A stretch of DNA of 64,000 nt from the NCBI RefSeq assembly GCF_032399705.1, contig NZ_CP135922.1, positions 372,001 to 436,000 on the forward strand. Reading direction: 5' to 3'. Below the pieces are notes generated by a model. It made no database searches, had not been told where the DNA came from, and was given only the letters and a program-made list of their open reading frames with translations. Of this stretch, positions 42,339 through 50,492 are shown one piece after another; positions within the stretch are counted from its first letter, which is position 1, and each line of letters starts with the position of its first letter. The translations under genes were made by a program, and so were the position numbers. The stretch is from Paenibacillus sp. BIC5C1. Its GTDB lineage: Bacteria; Bacillota; Bacilli; Paenibacillales; Paenibacillaceae.

Positions 42339-43544
42339 TTACGGGTTACTGACGACGGTGACTTTCTTTTCCGTTAAGTAGTATACGAGTGCCAGCAGAG
42401 GCATTAACAGACCAATCAATGTAGTGAGACTCCAACCTCCATGCGCGTAGGACCAACTGCCAAGAGATGATCCAATTGCGCCCCCTACAAAAAAGATCGA
42501 CATAAATATCCCGTTTACGCGTCCTCTTGCTTCGCTCAACGAATAGATAATGCGCTGTCCCAGTACCAGATTACCCGAAACCGCCATATCCAGTGTGATG
42601 GCAACAACCACAAGCAGAATAAGGGTAGCGGTAGAATGACCCTGGAACAGATAGGCAAGCCCAAAAGATGCAGCCGCGATGACCATGGCGAGTCCGGTTA
42701 ATATACGGGTTAAACCTTTATCTGCCCATCTTCCGGCAATAGGTGCTGCGATGGCACCCCCAACACCAGCCAGTGCAAACCAGGCAATTCCCTGTTGGGA
42801 CATGCCATACTCATTGGCGAGCTGCAAGGGAACTGTAGTCCAGAACAAGCTGAAGGCGCCAAACAGACTGGCCTGATAGAGGGCTCGGCGGCGAAGCAAA
42901 GGAAATGTTTTGAGCAGGGAACCCAATGACAGAATTAATTGTCCGTACTTCATCGCAGGTTGTGGCTGACGTGCAGGAAGTGCGCGTGACAGGAGCAGTG
43001 TAAGCAATAAGATAATGATTGCAGAGAAGACAAAAACTGCTTGCCAGCCGAGCAGGCTCGTAATAAAACTTGCGACTGGCCGAGCCAGCATGATGCCCAG
43101 CAGCAGACCACTCATCACGTTGCCGACAACCCGACCGCGTTGCTCCTCAGAAGTGAGGTAGGTGGCATAAGGAACCAGAATTTGCGCAACGACGGAACTG
43201 ATACCGATGACAAGGGAAGCCGTCAGAAATAATACGGCATGGGAAGAGAAGGCGGCTCCAATCAATGCAACGACTAGAATGATGAGGAAAAAAGTTACCA
43301 GTCGCTTATTCTCCAAAATGTCACTGAGCGGAACGATAAACAGCAGGCCAATAACATACCCGATCTGTGTTAACGTCACAATCAGTCCAGCAGCAGCGGA
43401 GGAAAGCCCTGTTGTAACGCTGATAGGCCCTATAACGGTCTGAGCATAATACAGGTTTGCAACAATCAGCCCGCACGCCGCAGCCAAAAGTAAAATCAAC
43501 CAGCTTGGAACTGAATTTGCCTTCACATCAGGTTGCATATCCAT
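42339..43544 (-). CDS. MFS transporter (drug/efflux type)
   Basis: A 401-residue protein with 12 predicted spans. The start follows GGAGGG by 8 bases. MFS signature A appears after TM2 as PLSDILENKRLV, and the TM5 motif GIMLARPVASFI fits multidrug or metabolite exporters of the AraJ/YfcJ-like group. It is divergent from a TetR-type regulator across an intergenic region with two related dyads, the typical layout of a repressor-controlled efflux pump. Confidence 0.9.
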   Translation of the reverse strand: MDMQPDVKANSVPSWLILLLAAACGLIVANLYYAQTVIGPISVTTGLSSAAAGLIVTLTQIGYVIGLLFIVPLSDILENKRLVTFFLIILVVALIGAAFSSHAVLFLTASLVIGISSVVAQILVPYATYLTSEEQRGRVVGNVMSGLLLGIMLARPVASFITSLLGWQAVFVFSAIIILLLTLLLSRALPARQPQPAMKYGQLILSLGSLLKTFPLLRRRALYQASLFGAFSLFWTTVPLQLANEYGMSQQGIAWFALAGVGGAIAAPIAGRWADKGLTRILTGLAMVIAAASFGLAYLFQGHSTATLILLVVVAITLDMAVSGNLVLGQRIIYSLSEARGRVNGIFMSIFFVGGAIGSSLGSWSYAHGGWSLTTLIGLLMPLLALVYYLTEKKVTVVSNP

Positions 43545-43614
43545 AAGTTTAACCCTCCACTTGTTCTCAAATTATTTTTTATTAAAGTACACTTGTATTG
43601 AATTTATTAATTCC

Positions 43615-43664
43615 TAAACGGTGCGTTTACTAATTACAAGTATATAATAAACTAAACGTTTAGT
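43615..43664. promoter_or_regulatory. Two dyad operators for the TetR regulator
   Basis: TAAACG-GTG-CGTTTA (43615-43629) and ACTAAACGTTTAGT (43651-43664) share the half-site TAAACG in inverted arrangement with different spacing. They lie between the divergent MFS and TetR genes. Confidence 0.7.
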
Positions 43665-43801
43665 ATTGTAAATGGACGTGGGGATTTTTGTTGTCAAAGT
43701 AAGGTAAGCACAAAATTGTTTAATGGATTGGTGTTTTAGTATAATGAACGTATAGTTTTTATGAATTACAGATGCATTTGTTACACCAAGGAGGGTTTAT
43801 G

Positions 43802-44383
43802 ATGACAGCCAAAAGAGGGCGTCCCCGCAATGTGGAAACCCAGAATGCGATTCTTGCAGCTTCCTATGAATTATTACTGGAACATGGCTTCGGAGTGGTT
43901 ACGATCGAAAAAATTGCTGAACGTGCTAAGGTGAGCAAAGCAACGATATATAAATGGTGGCCCAATAAAGGTGCTGTCATTATGGATGGGTACATGTCTG
44001 CGGCAAAGGCAAGATTGCCTGTACCGGATACAGGATCGGTATTTGAGGATGTGCGCATTCATGCGAGCAATCTGGTTGATTTTTTGAGCAGCCGGGAAGG
44101 AAAAGTGATCACACAGATTGTCGGAGAGGGACAGTCTGATCCAGGACTTGCAGAAGAATACCGAACTAGATACATTCAGCCTCGTCGGCGCGAAGCGTGG
44201 GGGATTTTTGAAAAAGGTATAGAACGGGGACAGTTGAAAAAAGATTGTGACATCGGACTGTGCATAGACCTCGTCTATGGAGCGATGTTCTATCGCATGT
44301 TGGTGACTGGCGAACCGTTAGATACTGAATTTGTACAGCGTTCGTTGGTTTCCTTGTTTGAAGGTATTAAATCTGGATCATAG
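43802..44383 (+). CDS. TetR/AcrR-family transcriptional regulator
   Basis: A protein of about 193 residues following CAAGGAGGG; the neighbouring ATG (43799) is an alternative. The N-terminal helix-turn-helix reads IEKIAERAKVSKATIYKWWP, with the TetR-typical GRPRNVETQNAILAA just before it. The C-terminal ligand domain (TetR_C_11-like) contains HASNLVDFLSSREGK. Probably represses the divergent MFS exporter gene and itself. Confidence 0.92.
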   Translation: MTAKRGRPRNVETQNAILAASYELLLEHGFGVVTIEKIAERAKVSKATIYKWWPNKGAVIMDGYMSAAKARLPVPDTGSVFEDVRIHASNLVDFLSSREGKVITQIVGEGQSDPGLAEEYRTRYIQPRRREAWGIFEKGIERGQLKKDCDIGLCIDLVYGAMFYRMLVTGEPLDTEFVQRSLVSLFEGIKSGS

Positions 44384-44407
44384 AAAAAGACATCTTGGGG
44401 GAGGGAT

Positions 44408-44431
44408 AGGGCGATTCGCAAGAATCACCCT
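44408..44431 (+). terminator. Short hairpin after the TetR gene
   Basis: AGGG-C-GATTC pairs with GAATC-A-CCCT around GCAA (one mismatch); the T-run is weak (TGTTGC). Confidence 0.45.
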
Positions 44432-44480
44432 TGTTGCAAAAGGCTTGTTGATGAATGGGGAACGTGTGGAGAATTGCGAA

Positions 44481-45605
44481 CTACACCTGGAAGATCGGTG
44501 AGATGGCAGGGGGCCATGAATCGGGAGAAGGCGAAGTGGAAGAGGGAAGAGACTCGTTCAAGAGTGGGGGCTCGTTCCATATGAAACTAGGTATCTCGCG
44601 TCGTAACACTGGCGCTACATCCTGGGCAAAGCGTTCTACCTGCTCCAACTGCTCCGCATGGCTGAGTCCATCGACGCTGATACTCAGTACCTGATGTCCA
44701 TATGCGGCATGGTAGTTCAGGATCTTCTCAATGACCTGCTCTGGACTACCAATCAGTACAGGGCCATGCGCAATGTTATCCTCCAGGTCCTTAAAAGGCG
44801 ACTGGTTGTGCTGCGCAGCGGCCGTAGCATGAAAGGCCTCATAATAAGGCGTATAACGCCGGATCGCTTCTTCGCGTGTATTCGCGAGGTATAGGCTTCC
44901 TGCTCCGGAGCCAACCACCGCTCGGTTCGCATCATGACCATAATAGTCGAGACGCTCCCGGTAATGGTCAATTAACGCTTTGTATTTGGCCTGCGGGTGG
45001 AAGGAATTCGAGCTAAATATCGGTTCGCCATACTTGGCTGCAAGCTCGGTAGAGCGGGTGCTCGATGCGCTGCCATGCCAGATCGGAATGGATTGCTGGA
45101 GTGGTCTCGGCTGAGTGGTAACCTCTTGAAGGGGAGGGCGATACTTTCCCTGCCAGGTTACATTCTCTTCAGTCCACAGTCGTTTCAGCAGTTCGTAGCG
45201 CTCACCGAGCGAATCCCATTGTTCCTCTTCGCTAATGCCAAATAGGGGATAGTGCCGAGGATCATTGCCTTTCCCGATGATCATCTCCAGCCGCCCGCCC
45301 GATAATTGATCCAGCGTGGCATAATCCTCGGCAACTCGTACCGGATCAAGTATACTGAGAACAGTGACCGTTGTTAGCAACCGGATACGTGAAGTCGCAG
45401 CAGCGACGGCGGTTAGCACAACGGGAGGCGAGGAAGACAGAAAAGGTGCACCATGCCGCTCGCCGATCCCGTATGCATCGAATCCCAGCCGTTCGGCCAG
45501 TTTGGCTTGTTCCAAAATATTGTGGAACTTCTGTTGTGTTGTTAGTGATTCACCAGTTACGGCATTTGGAAGATTCATCATGAGACTAAATAGGGCAAAT
45601 TTCAT
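44481..45605 (-). CDS. LLM-class flavin-dependent oxidoreductase (luciferase-like)
   Basis: A 374-residue enzyme with the bacterial luciferase-like TIM barrel: FDAYGIGERHG, PPVVLTAVAAATSRIRL, DQLSGGRLEMIIGKG and a C-terminal GSPEQVIEKIL. Family knowledge: FMN-dependent monooxygenases using a partner reductase; substrates vary widely (alkanesulfonates, xenobiotics). The last ~20 residues are Ser/Pro-rich and look like an unstructured tail. No partner reductase is adjacent; the OYE-type reductase 2.2 kb away is a different class. Confidence 0.9.
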   Translation of the reverse strand: MKFALFSLMMNLPNAVTGESLTTQQKFHNILEQAKLAERLGFDAYGIGERHGAPFLSSSPPVVLTAVAAATSRIRLLTTVTVLSILDPVRVAEDYATLDQLSGGRLEMIIGKGNDPRHYPLFGISEEEQWDSLGERYELLKRLWTEENVTWQGKYRPPLQEVTTQPRPLQQSIPIWHGSASSTRSTELAAKYGEPIFSSNSFHPQAKYKALIDHYRERLDYYGHDANRAVVGSGAGSLYLANTREEAIRRYTPYYEAFHATAAAQHNQSPFKDLEDNIAHGPVLIGSPEQVIEKILNYHAAYGHQVLSISVDGLSHAEQLEQVERFAQDVAPVLRREIPSFIWNEPPLLNESLPSSTSPSPDSWPPAISPIFQV

Positions 45606-45791
45606 CTAACCATCCCCTTGGATTGGATTGGAAAAGCACCTGGGTTGTCTATTCCCATGGAAATAGTAGGATATTCAAGCTGAAGCTAACTTTACCATGT
45701 TGCCAGGCATTCTTCTAATGGATTTTTTCTATAAGGCGGATTAAAGCTGCTTAAACCTAAACATATAGGCAGGAAATTGCCACGATTTTTA

Positions 45792-45826
45792 TTGACCGCT
45801 GTAAAATTTAGGATTAAAATTGTACA
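45792..45826 (+). promoter_or_regulatory. Promoter and dyad of the first peptide-regulator gene
   Basis: TTGACC (45792-45797), a 17-base spacer and TAAAAT (45815-45820). A dyad TGTAAAATT...AATTGTACA (45800-45826, one mismatch) spans the spacer and -10. Almost the same sequence precedes the second paralog (47434-47462), so it is probably a conserved, self-controlled promoter. Confidence 0.7.
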
Positions 45827-45874
45827 TATCATATAAATTCAAATTTATGGATTTTCATTGTGGAGGTGGGAGAC

Positions 45875-47260
45875 ATGGAACCTACAACTACGATACGCTC
45901 CTTTATTGAGGACTACATCAGGAAACAGGGCTATACCCTGCAATACTTTGCCGATATATCGGGTGTGAACGCTGGAACGTTAAGTGCGATCATCAAAGGG
46001 ACGCGGCCAATCGCCATGGCTCAACTGGATCTGATTACCCAAGGCATGAAGCTGGAAGAGGGGCATTTCTACGAAATTTACGGCGCTGAGTGTTTTGTGG
46101 AGTCTGCACCGCATTGGAGGAGACTGGAACCTTTTCTGCAACGTTGCGCCGAGCTGGACAAGCTCGAATGTATTCAGAGGGTAATCCAGCAAGTGACGGA
46201 TGATCGATCCTATATTTCCGAATTGTTCGAGATGGCAGAAGGCATGCTTGAGCGAGGACAAAAGAAAGCGGCCCGCATGTTATATGAATGCGTTGCAGAG
46301 TGTGAGAAGTACCAACACTCGGAACGTCTCGCGTTGTGCCAGTATCGTATTTTCACATTATCTCTGGGTCAGGATCAGCATGAAAATCTCAGGGCGGCCG
46401 TGCACTTCGAGCCATATATTAATCGGCTGGATGAAGAGCGGCAACTGGATGCGATCAAGGATCTGGCGAATACATATTTGGCTTTGAGATATTGGGACAA
46501 GTTATTTTCCCTTTCTGATGAGTTGGATCAGAAAACGAAAATTTTACAATCGTATACAAAGAAAATAACGGATAAAAGTAATCGATTAACCGCTTATCCC
46601 TTATTTGTATATAGAGCATATTCAAATTTACTTAAATCCTCCGCATGTGAGAGGCAAGGAAAATATGCAGAGGCACTACATTATACAGAGATCTATGGAG
46701 ATCTCATGAAAATTTCTGAACCTGATGAGGAAGATCAGATCTATATTGATAAATTTGCAGGATGGACAGAAGCAAATACCTATCTGTACAGGCTGATGAT
46801 GGGTGACTTAAATATCTTGCCAGCTTATATTAATTTCATTGAAAATAACGAAACTGAACTTTTGCCAGCAATGATTAATATTTTAGAAGCTGCTAATAAA
46901 TTCGATAATAATATCGATGACATCCTTTACATGTATAACGCCCGAATTAATTCAGAAATCACTCAATTAAAGGGTTACACTGAACAGGTCAATTCGGATA
47001 TGTATATCACATTTTTACTTGAACGGACAATTTATCACCTCAATCGTAAACAATATACTGAGGGATTCAAGCAACTGGTCTATTGTCTGAAAGAATCTGT
47101 AAAGCTAAACAATCAAACTGATATTATTCGCTGTGTGGCGTTATATGAAAAATATAGGAATATAGCTACTGCGGATATTGAATATCAGTATAAATTAATA
47201 ATAATGGAGGTACAGAATTATTATGATAAAAAAGAGAATCCTATATTTAATCTTGCTTAG
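45875..47260 (+). CDS. Helix-turn-helix/TPR-like regulator, RRNPP type, paralog 1
   Basis: 461 residues from ATG 8 bases after GGAGG. An XRE-type helix-turn-helix occupies residues ~1-70 (YTLQYFADISGVNAGTLSAI). The rest is all helical, with repeat-like pairs (HSERLALCQYRIF, LDAIKDLANTYLALRYWDK, YRAYSNLLKSSACERQGKY) as in TPR peptide receptors (Rap, PlcR, NprR, AimR and the Paenibacillus Alo group). A pre-pro-peptide gene overlaps its last 38 bases in another frame, matching receptor/peptide pairs. Composition changes from about 50% GC in the first half to about one-third GC after ~46500. The regulated genes are unknown; the Spo0E-like genes downstream are candidates. Confidence 0.8.
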   Translation: MEPTTTIRSFIEDYIRKQGYTLQYFADISGVNAGTLSAIIKGTRPIAMAQLDLITQGMKLEEGHFYEIYGAECFVESAPHWRRLEPFLQRCAELDKLECIQRVIQQVTDDRSYISELFEMAEGMLERGQKKAARMLYECVAECEKYQHSERLALCQYRIFTLSLGQDQHENLRAAVHFEPYINRLDEERQLDAIKDLANTYLALRYWDKLFSLSDELDQKTKILQSYTKKITDKSNRLTAYPLFVYRAYSNLLKSSACERQGKYAEALHYTEIYGDLMKISEPDEEDQIYIDKFAGWTEANTYLYRLMMGDLNILPAYINFIENNETELLPAMINILEAANKFDNNIDDILYMYNARINSEITQLKGYTEQVNSDMYITFLLERTIYHLNRKQYTEGFKQLVYCLKESVKLNNQTDIIRCVALYEKYRNIATADIEYQYKLIIMEVQNYYDKKENPIFNLA

Positions 47261-47354
47261 TTTTATTCTTATAAATGTTGGTCAATTAGGTTCATATAAT
47301 AATTGGTTTCCTATTGAAACACTTCTTACTGTACATGGTGGTGGAGGATTGTAG
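47223..47354 (+). CDS. Pre-pro signalling peptide (Phr/PapR/AloP-like), 43 residues
   Basis: A 43-residue frame starting at ATG 47223 and ending TAG 47352-47354. It has a basic N terminus (MIKKR), a hydrophobic core (ILYLILLSFILINVG) typical of a secretion signal, and a polar C-terminal part ending TVHGGGGL. GGAGG lies 12 bases upstream, inside the regulator gene, and the frame overlaps the regulator 3' end by 38 bases, the layout of phr genes. A terminator follows 28 bases later. A secreted pro-peptide processed to a short C-terminal signal, re-imported by an oligopeptide permease and bound by the upstream regulator, is inferred. Gly-rich HG-containing ends recall AloP-type peptides, from memory only. 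Confidence 0.7.
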   Translation: MIKKRILYLILLSFILINVGQLGSYNNWFPIETLLTVHGGGGL

Positions 47355-47382
47355 TAACCAAGCAATGAGGTTGATATATTTT

Positions 47383-47418
47383 AAAAGGTTTATTTCCGTA
47401 ATCGGAAGTAAACCTTTT
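47383..47418 (+). terminator. Terminator of the regulator/peptide operon
   Basis: AAAAGGTTTATTTCCG pairs with CGGAAGTAAACCTTTT (one mismatch) around TAAT, followed by GTAATTTT. Confidence 0.85.
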
Positions 47419-47433
47419 GTAATTTTGCGCACA

Positions 47434-47462
47434 TTGACCATTGTAAAATTCAGGATTAAAAA
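47434..47462 (+). promoter_or_regulatory. Promoter of the second peptide-regulator gene
   Basis: TTGACC, a 17-base spacer containing TGTAAAATT, and TAAAAA. It matches the promoter of paralog 1 almost base for base, including the TGTAAAATT half-site. Confidence 0.65.
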
Positions 47463-47520
47463 TACATTTATTAAGAACTGATGAATCCTTAAGTTAGTTT
47501 GGTTGATGGGGGTGGGAGAA

Positions 47521-48906
47521 TTGAAACTTGCACCTACGATACGCACATATATAGAGAATCACATAAGAGAAAGAGGATATAAACTACAGCAATTCTCAGA
47601 TGTCACGGGTGTCAACGGTGGTACATTAAGTGCCATCCTCAAGGGCAGCAGATCTCTAGCTATGAATCAGTTGGATCAAATTACATCTGGTATGGGGTTG
47701 GAGAAGGGATACTTCTACGAAATGTACGGTGTGGAATGTTTTGTTGAGGCCGCACCTCATTGGAGGCGTTTGGAACCGTTCCTGTATCGCTGCGCTGAAC
47801 TTAACAAGCTAGGCTGTATTAAAAAGGTAGTCTATCAGGTAACAGATGATCGATCCTATATTTCAGAACTGTTTGAAATGGCAGAAAATCTGTATTCCAA
47901 AGAAATGAAGGAAGCGGCGCTTATTTTATATGAATGCGTAGCCGCAGGTGAGAAATATCAGCACTCGGAACGGTTGGCGTTATGCCAGTACCGTATTTTT
48001 TTGCTTCATAAAACAATGAGCAAATTCGATAATCTGGCAGCAGCGGTCCAATTGGAACCCTATATTGAGAAATTGGATGAAGAAATACAACTGGATGCTG
48101 TTAAAGATTTGGCGAATGTTTATAATACAATACATCATTGGGATAAGGTCTATGAATTGGCCGAAGAACTGGAACGAAAAGTTGATTTTCAACTTGAACT
48201 TCAATCTCGAAGACGTAAAAATAGAAAAAGAACCGCCTTTTACCCCATATTTACATATAAGGCATATGCGAATTTATTGAAGGCAAGTGTCTGTGAAGCG
48301 TGTAAGCAATATGAAAAAGCTCTGGAATATACAGATGTTTACGTGACTGTTATTGAAATCTCTAATCCAACAGAAGAAGAGCAAGAATTAATAGAACGTT
48401 TCAAAGGATGGGCGGAGGGAAATCGGTATTTATACCATTTGATGAATGGGAACCATGAGGTTATTGAACCTTATCTGAATTACCTGGAGGCTAATCCACA
48501 TGAGATTTTAATAGCATTCGTAAATATTGTGCAAGCAGCTAACCAGCACTCACTGGATATTGATTATGCCTTGGATAGATTCGATCCTTATATTAAACAA
48601 TTCAACACGGATATGCATTTAAAAGGGACGTACAATATGCAAATGTTGAATCATAGATATATACGTTTTTATTATGAATTAGCGAAGTACAGACTCAACC
48701 AACAAAGATACGCAACGGGGATTGACAAGTTACTCAAGAGCCTGGAGCTATCATCATCAAGTAACGATGACCTAATGTCTATTAAATCTATTGATTTGTA
48801 CGGGAAATTCAGAATGCATGTAACGAACCAGCAGGACGAGCAGTACACTGGGTTAATAGAGGGCCTGAGCTCACAACATTTTGGAATTAGAACTAAAAGT
48901 GTATAA
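47521..48906 (+). CDS. Helix-turn-helix/TPR-like regulator, RRNPP type, paralog 2
   Basis: About 461 residues. The TTG at 47521 is chosen because GGGGGTGGGAG lies at the same distance as in paralog 1 and alignment begins there; ATG 47506 is possible. The N-terminal half is highly similar to paralog 1 (FVEAAPHWRRLEPFLYRCAE, QVTDDRSYISELFEMAE, KYQHSERLALCQYRIF), while the C-terminal half, the presumed peptide-binding part, has diverged. No signal-peptide-like ORF overlaps or follows it. It may respond to the peptide of paralog 1, to another peptide, or be an orphan. The 3' half is AT-rich like that of paralog 1. Confidence 0.8.
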   Translation: MKLAPTIRTYIENHIRERGYKLQQFSDVTGVNGGTLSAILKGSRSLAMNQLDQITSGMGLEKGYFYEMYGVECFVEAAPHWRRLEPFLYRCAELNKLGCIKKVVYQVTDDRSYISELFEMAENLYSKEMKEAALILYECVAAGEKYQHSERLALCQYRIFLLHKTMSKFDNLAAAVQLEPYIEKLDEEIQLDAVKDLANVYNTIHHWDKVYELAEELERKVDFQLELQSRRRKNRKRTAFYPIFTYKAYANLLKASVCEACKQYEKALEYTDVYVTVIEISNPTEEEQELIERFKGWAEGNRYLYHLMNGNHEVIEPYLNYLEANPHEILIAFVNIVQAANQHSLDIDYALDRFDPYIKQFNTDMHLKGTYNMQMLNHRYIRFYYELAKYRLNQQRYATGIDKLLKSLELSSSSNDDLMSIKSIDLYGKFRMHVTNQQDEQYTGLIEGLSSQHFGIRTKSV

Positions 48907-49026
48907 TTACTGGGAGCTAATCTTGCTTGGCCACCTTTTCAAAAAGACCTAAAATTTTGCAAAGCATTACATTATGAATTTTTAGATAAATGCACCCTAA
49001 AATAGGTTGAAAAAGGGGTGCATGCT

Positions 49027-49185
49027 GTGAGAGAAATCAAGCAGATCAAAGATCAAATCGAGCAGAATCGGCAACATTTGCGTCGGTTGGTGGAGAAACA
49101 TGGCATGCATGATGATAAGGTCCTCAAGCAGTCTATGGTGCTGGATGAACTAATTAATAAATATATTCGACTAAGAGAGAAATAA
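49027..49185 (+). CDS. Spo0E-like aspartyl-phosphate phosphatase, copy 1
   Basis: 52 residues from GTG about 9 bases after AAAGGGG (an in-frame GTG at 49018 is also possible). The pattern of an N-terminal helix (IKQIKDQIEQNRQHLRRLV), a HGM turn and a second helix with SMVLDELINKY corresponds to the Spo0E family, whose signature SQELD is here SMVLD. Family knowledge: such proteins dephosphorylate Spo0A-P or related regulators and delay sporulation. Copy 2 at 50083 is about 60-65% identical and shares its leader sequence. It directly follows the peptide-regulator genes. Confidence 0.8.
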   Translation: MREIKQIKDQIEQNRQHLRRLVEKHGMHDDKVLKQSMVLDELINKYIRLREK

Positions 49186-49325
49186 CTAATTATTAATGCT
49201 GGTACCCTCTTCTAAAATCCACCTATAGGTGGACCTCTTTATCCACCCGGTTGTGGACGCTAGAGCGACGTTCTCCCTGCTATGCTTAAAGCATCAAATC
49301 AAGCAAATTACAGGGGGAACAACGT

Positions 49326-49835
49326 ATGACGACGAGCATGTGGGTTCAGATGATCATCATGTTTGCAGTTTTAGTAATCACTTCAATTGGGCGAAAGCCA
49401 GTACGTTATTATCGTTTATTGCTGCCTTTCGTTATTATGGGTTATTATGCATTCAAATTCCTTAAAGATATGACTTTTACAGGCAATAATGTACTGTTTT
49501 TGTTGGTGGCCGTGATTGTAGGGGCGTTATTTGGAATGATTGTGCTGGGAATAACACGTATGGAATTCGATGCAACGGCAGGTAAGTGGTATACCCGAGT
49601 GGGGATAGGTAGTGTGGTCGTTTGGGCGGCGGCATTCCTGCTACGCATTCTGCCGGTGGAATGGATTACGCATCATCCGCAGCAAGCATATCAGTATGCA
49701 ACTGAGCATCAACTGGATCTTCAGAATATCGGTCCTGCATTTATATTAATGACTGCTGCTATGGTGTTGGTGCGTGTAGCAGGGATTCTATTCCGCTCCA
49801 GAGTGAGTAAAGTTCAGCATACGATTGGAACATAA
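49326..49835 (+). CDS. Integral membrane protein (CcdC/DUF1453-like)
   Basis: A 169-residue protein from ATG after CAGGGGGAAC. It has four or five hydrophobic segments (MIIMFAVLVITSIG, YYRLLLPFVIMGYYAFKFL, VLFLLVAVIVGALFGMIVLG, SVVVWAAAFLLRILP, PAFILMTAAMVLVRVAGIL). The layout resembles CcdC-like DUF1453 proteins; function unknown. It lies between the two Spo0E-like genes and has its own leader. Confidence 0.7.
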   Translation: MTTSMWVQMIIMFAVLVITSIGRKPVRYYRLLLPFVIMGYYAFKFLKDMTFTGNNVLFLLVAVIVGALFGMIVLGITRMEFDATAGKWYTRVGIGSVVVWAAAFLLRILPVEWITHHPQQAYQYATEHQLDLQNIGPAFILMTAAMVLVRVAGILFRSRVSKVQHTIGT

Positions 49836-50082
49836 TTTATAACGTGTTTCTGTCTTTTGCTTCTGGGTTAAGATTCTCTATTTTTTCGAGAGTTCGATAT
49901 GTAGCTGAATGTGAGGAATACACATCTATATATTGTAGTTGTGACAATTTTCACGGATTAATGCAAAATGTTGTGTTATGAAAGTATTCCTCTGTAAATA
50001 AACATTTTATTTTGCAAAGGAATAAAATATGAATTTTTTGGCAATGTATCCTAAAATGTTTTAAAAAGAGGGGGTGCATGCT

Positions 50083-50271
50083 GTGAGAGAACCGAAGCAG
50101 ATTAGAGACCAAATCGAACAGAACAGGCATGAGTTAAGTCGTTTGGCGGAATATCATGGCATGCAAGACTACAAAGTCCTTCAACAATCGATGGTATTAG
50201 ACGAGTTAATTAATGAATATAATCGCTTCAAATATAAAAAACACTTTATGAAAAGACAGCCGATTGCATAA
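50083..50271 (+). CDS. Spo0E-like aspartyl-phosphate phosphatase, copy 2
   Basis: 62 residues from GTG about 8 bases after GAGGGGG (GTG 50074 possible). It contains PKQIRDQIEQNRHELSRLAE, a HGM turn and SMVLDELINEY, the Spo0E-family two-helix hairpin. It has a longer basic tail (KYKKHFMKRQ) than copy 1. The ~85 bases upstream are also homologous to those of copy 1 (TTTTGCAAAG, ATGAATTTTT, CCTAAAAT, GGGGTGCATGCTGTGAGAGAA), showing that gene and promoter were duplicated together. Confidence 0.82.
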   Translation: MREPKQIRDQIEQNRHELSRLAEYHGMQDYKVLQQSMVLDELINEYNRFKYKKHFMKRQPIA

Positions 50272-50287
50272 TGCAGTCGGTTTTTTT
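50260..50287 (+). terminator. Terminator overlapping the end of Spo0E-like copy 2
   Basis: CCGATTGCA and TGCAGTCGG pair (one mismatch) around TAA, followed by seven T residues; the left arm is coding sequence. Confidence 0.85.
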
Positions 50288-50305
50288 GTGCAATAGAAGA
50301 GAAGT

Positions 50306-50333
50306 CGACTGTAGCGATACAGTCGGCTTTTTT
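50306..50333 (+). terminator. Second, tandem terminator
   Basis: CGACTGT pairs with ACAGTCG around AGCGAT, followed by GCTTTTTTTG. It is similar in sequence to the preceding terminator, so probably a local duplication. Confidence 0.85.
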
Positions 50334-50492
50334 GTGTTTCCCGGAAGACCAGCACTTCAATCTTGAAATTCCGTACCAATCCCATGATTGGCAGGATAGC
50401 CAATGATCAATAAAACTGGATATGATGACCCCAGTTATATCCAGCTTGATCTGTGAAGGGGGATCATACAATGATCGGAGGGGGAGGGATGA

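Noticed and set aside
48880..48952. Short TTG-started frame after paralog 2 as a missing signalling peptide
   Set aside because: The 23-residue product begins with acidic residues and lacks a basic/hydrophobic signal sequence and a ribosome site.
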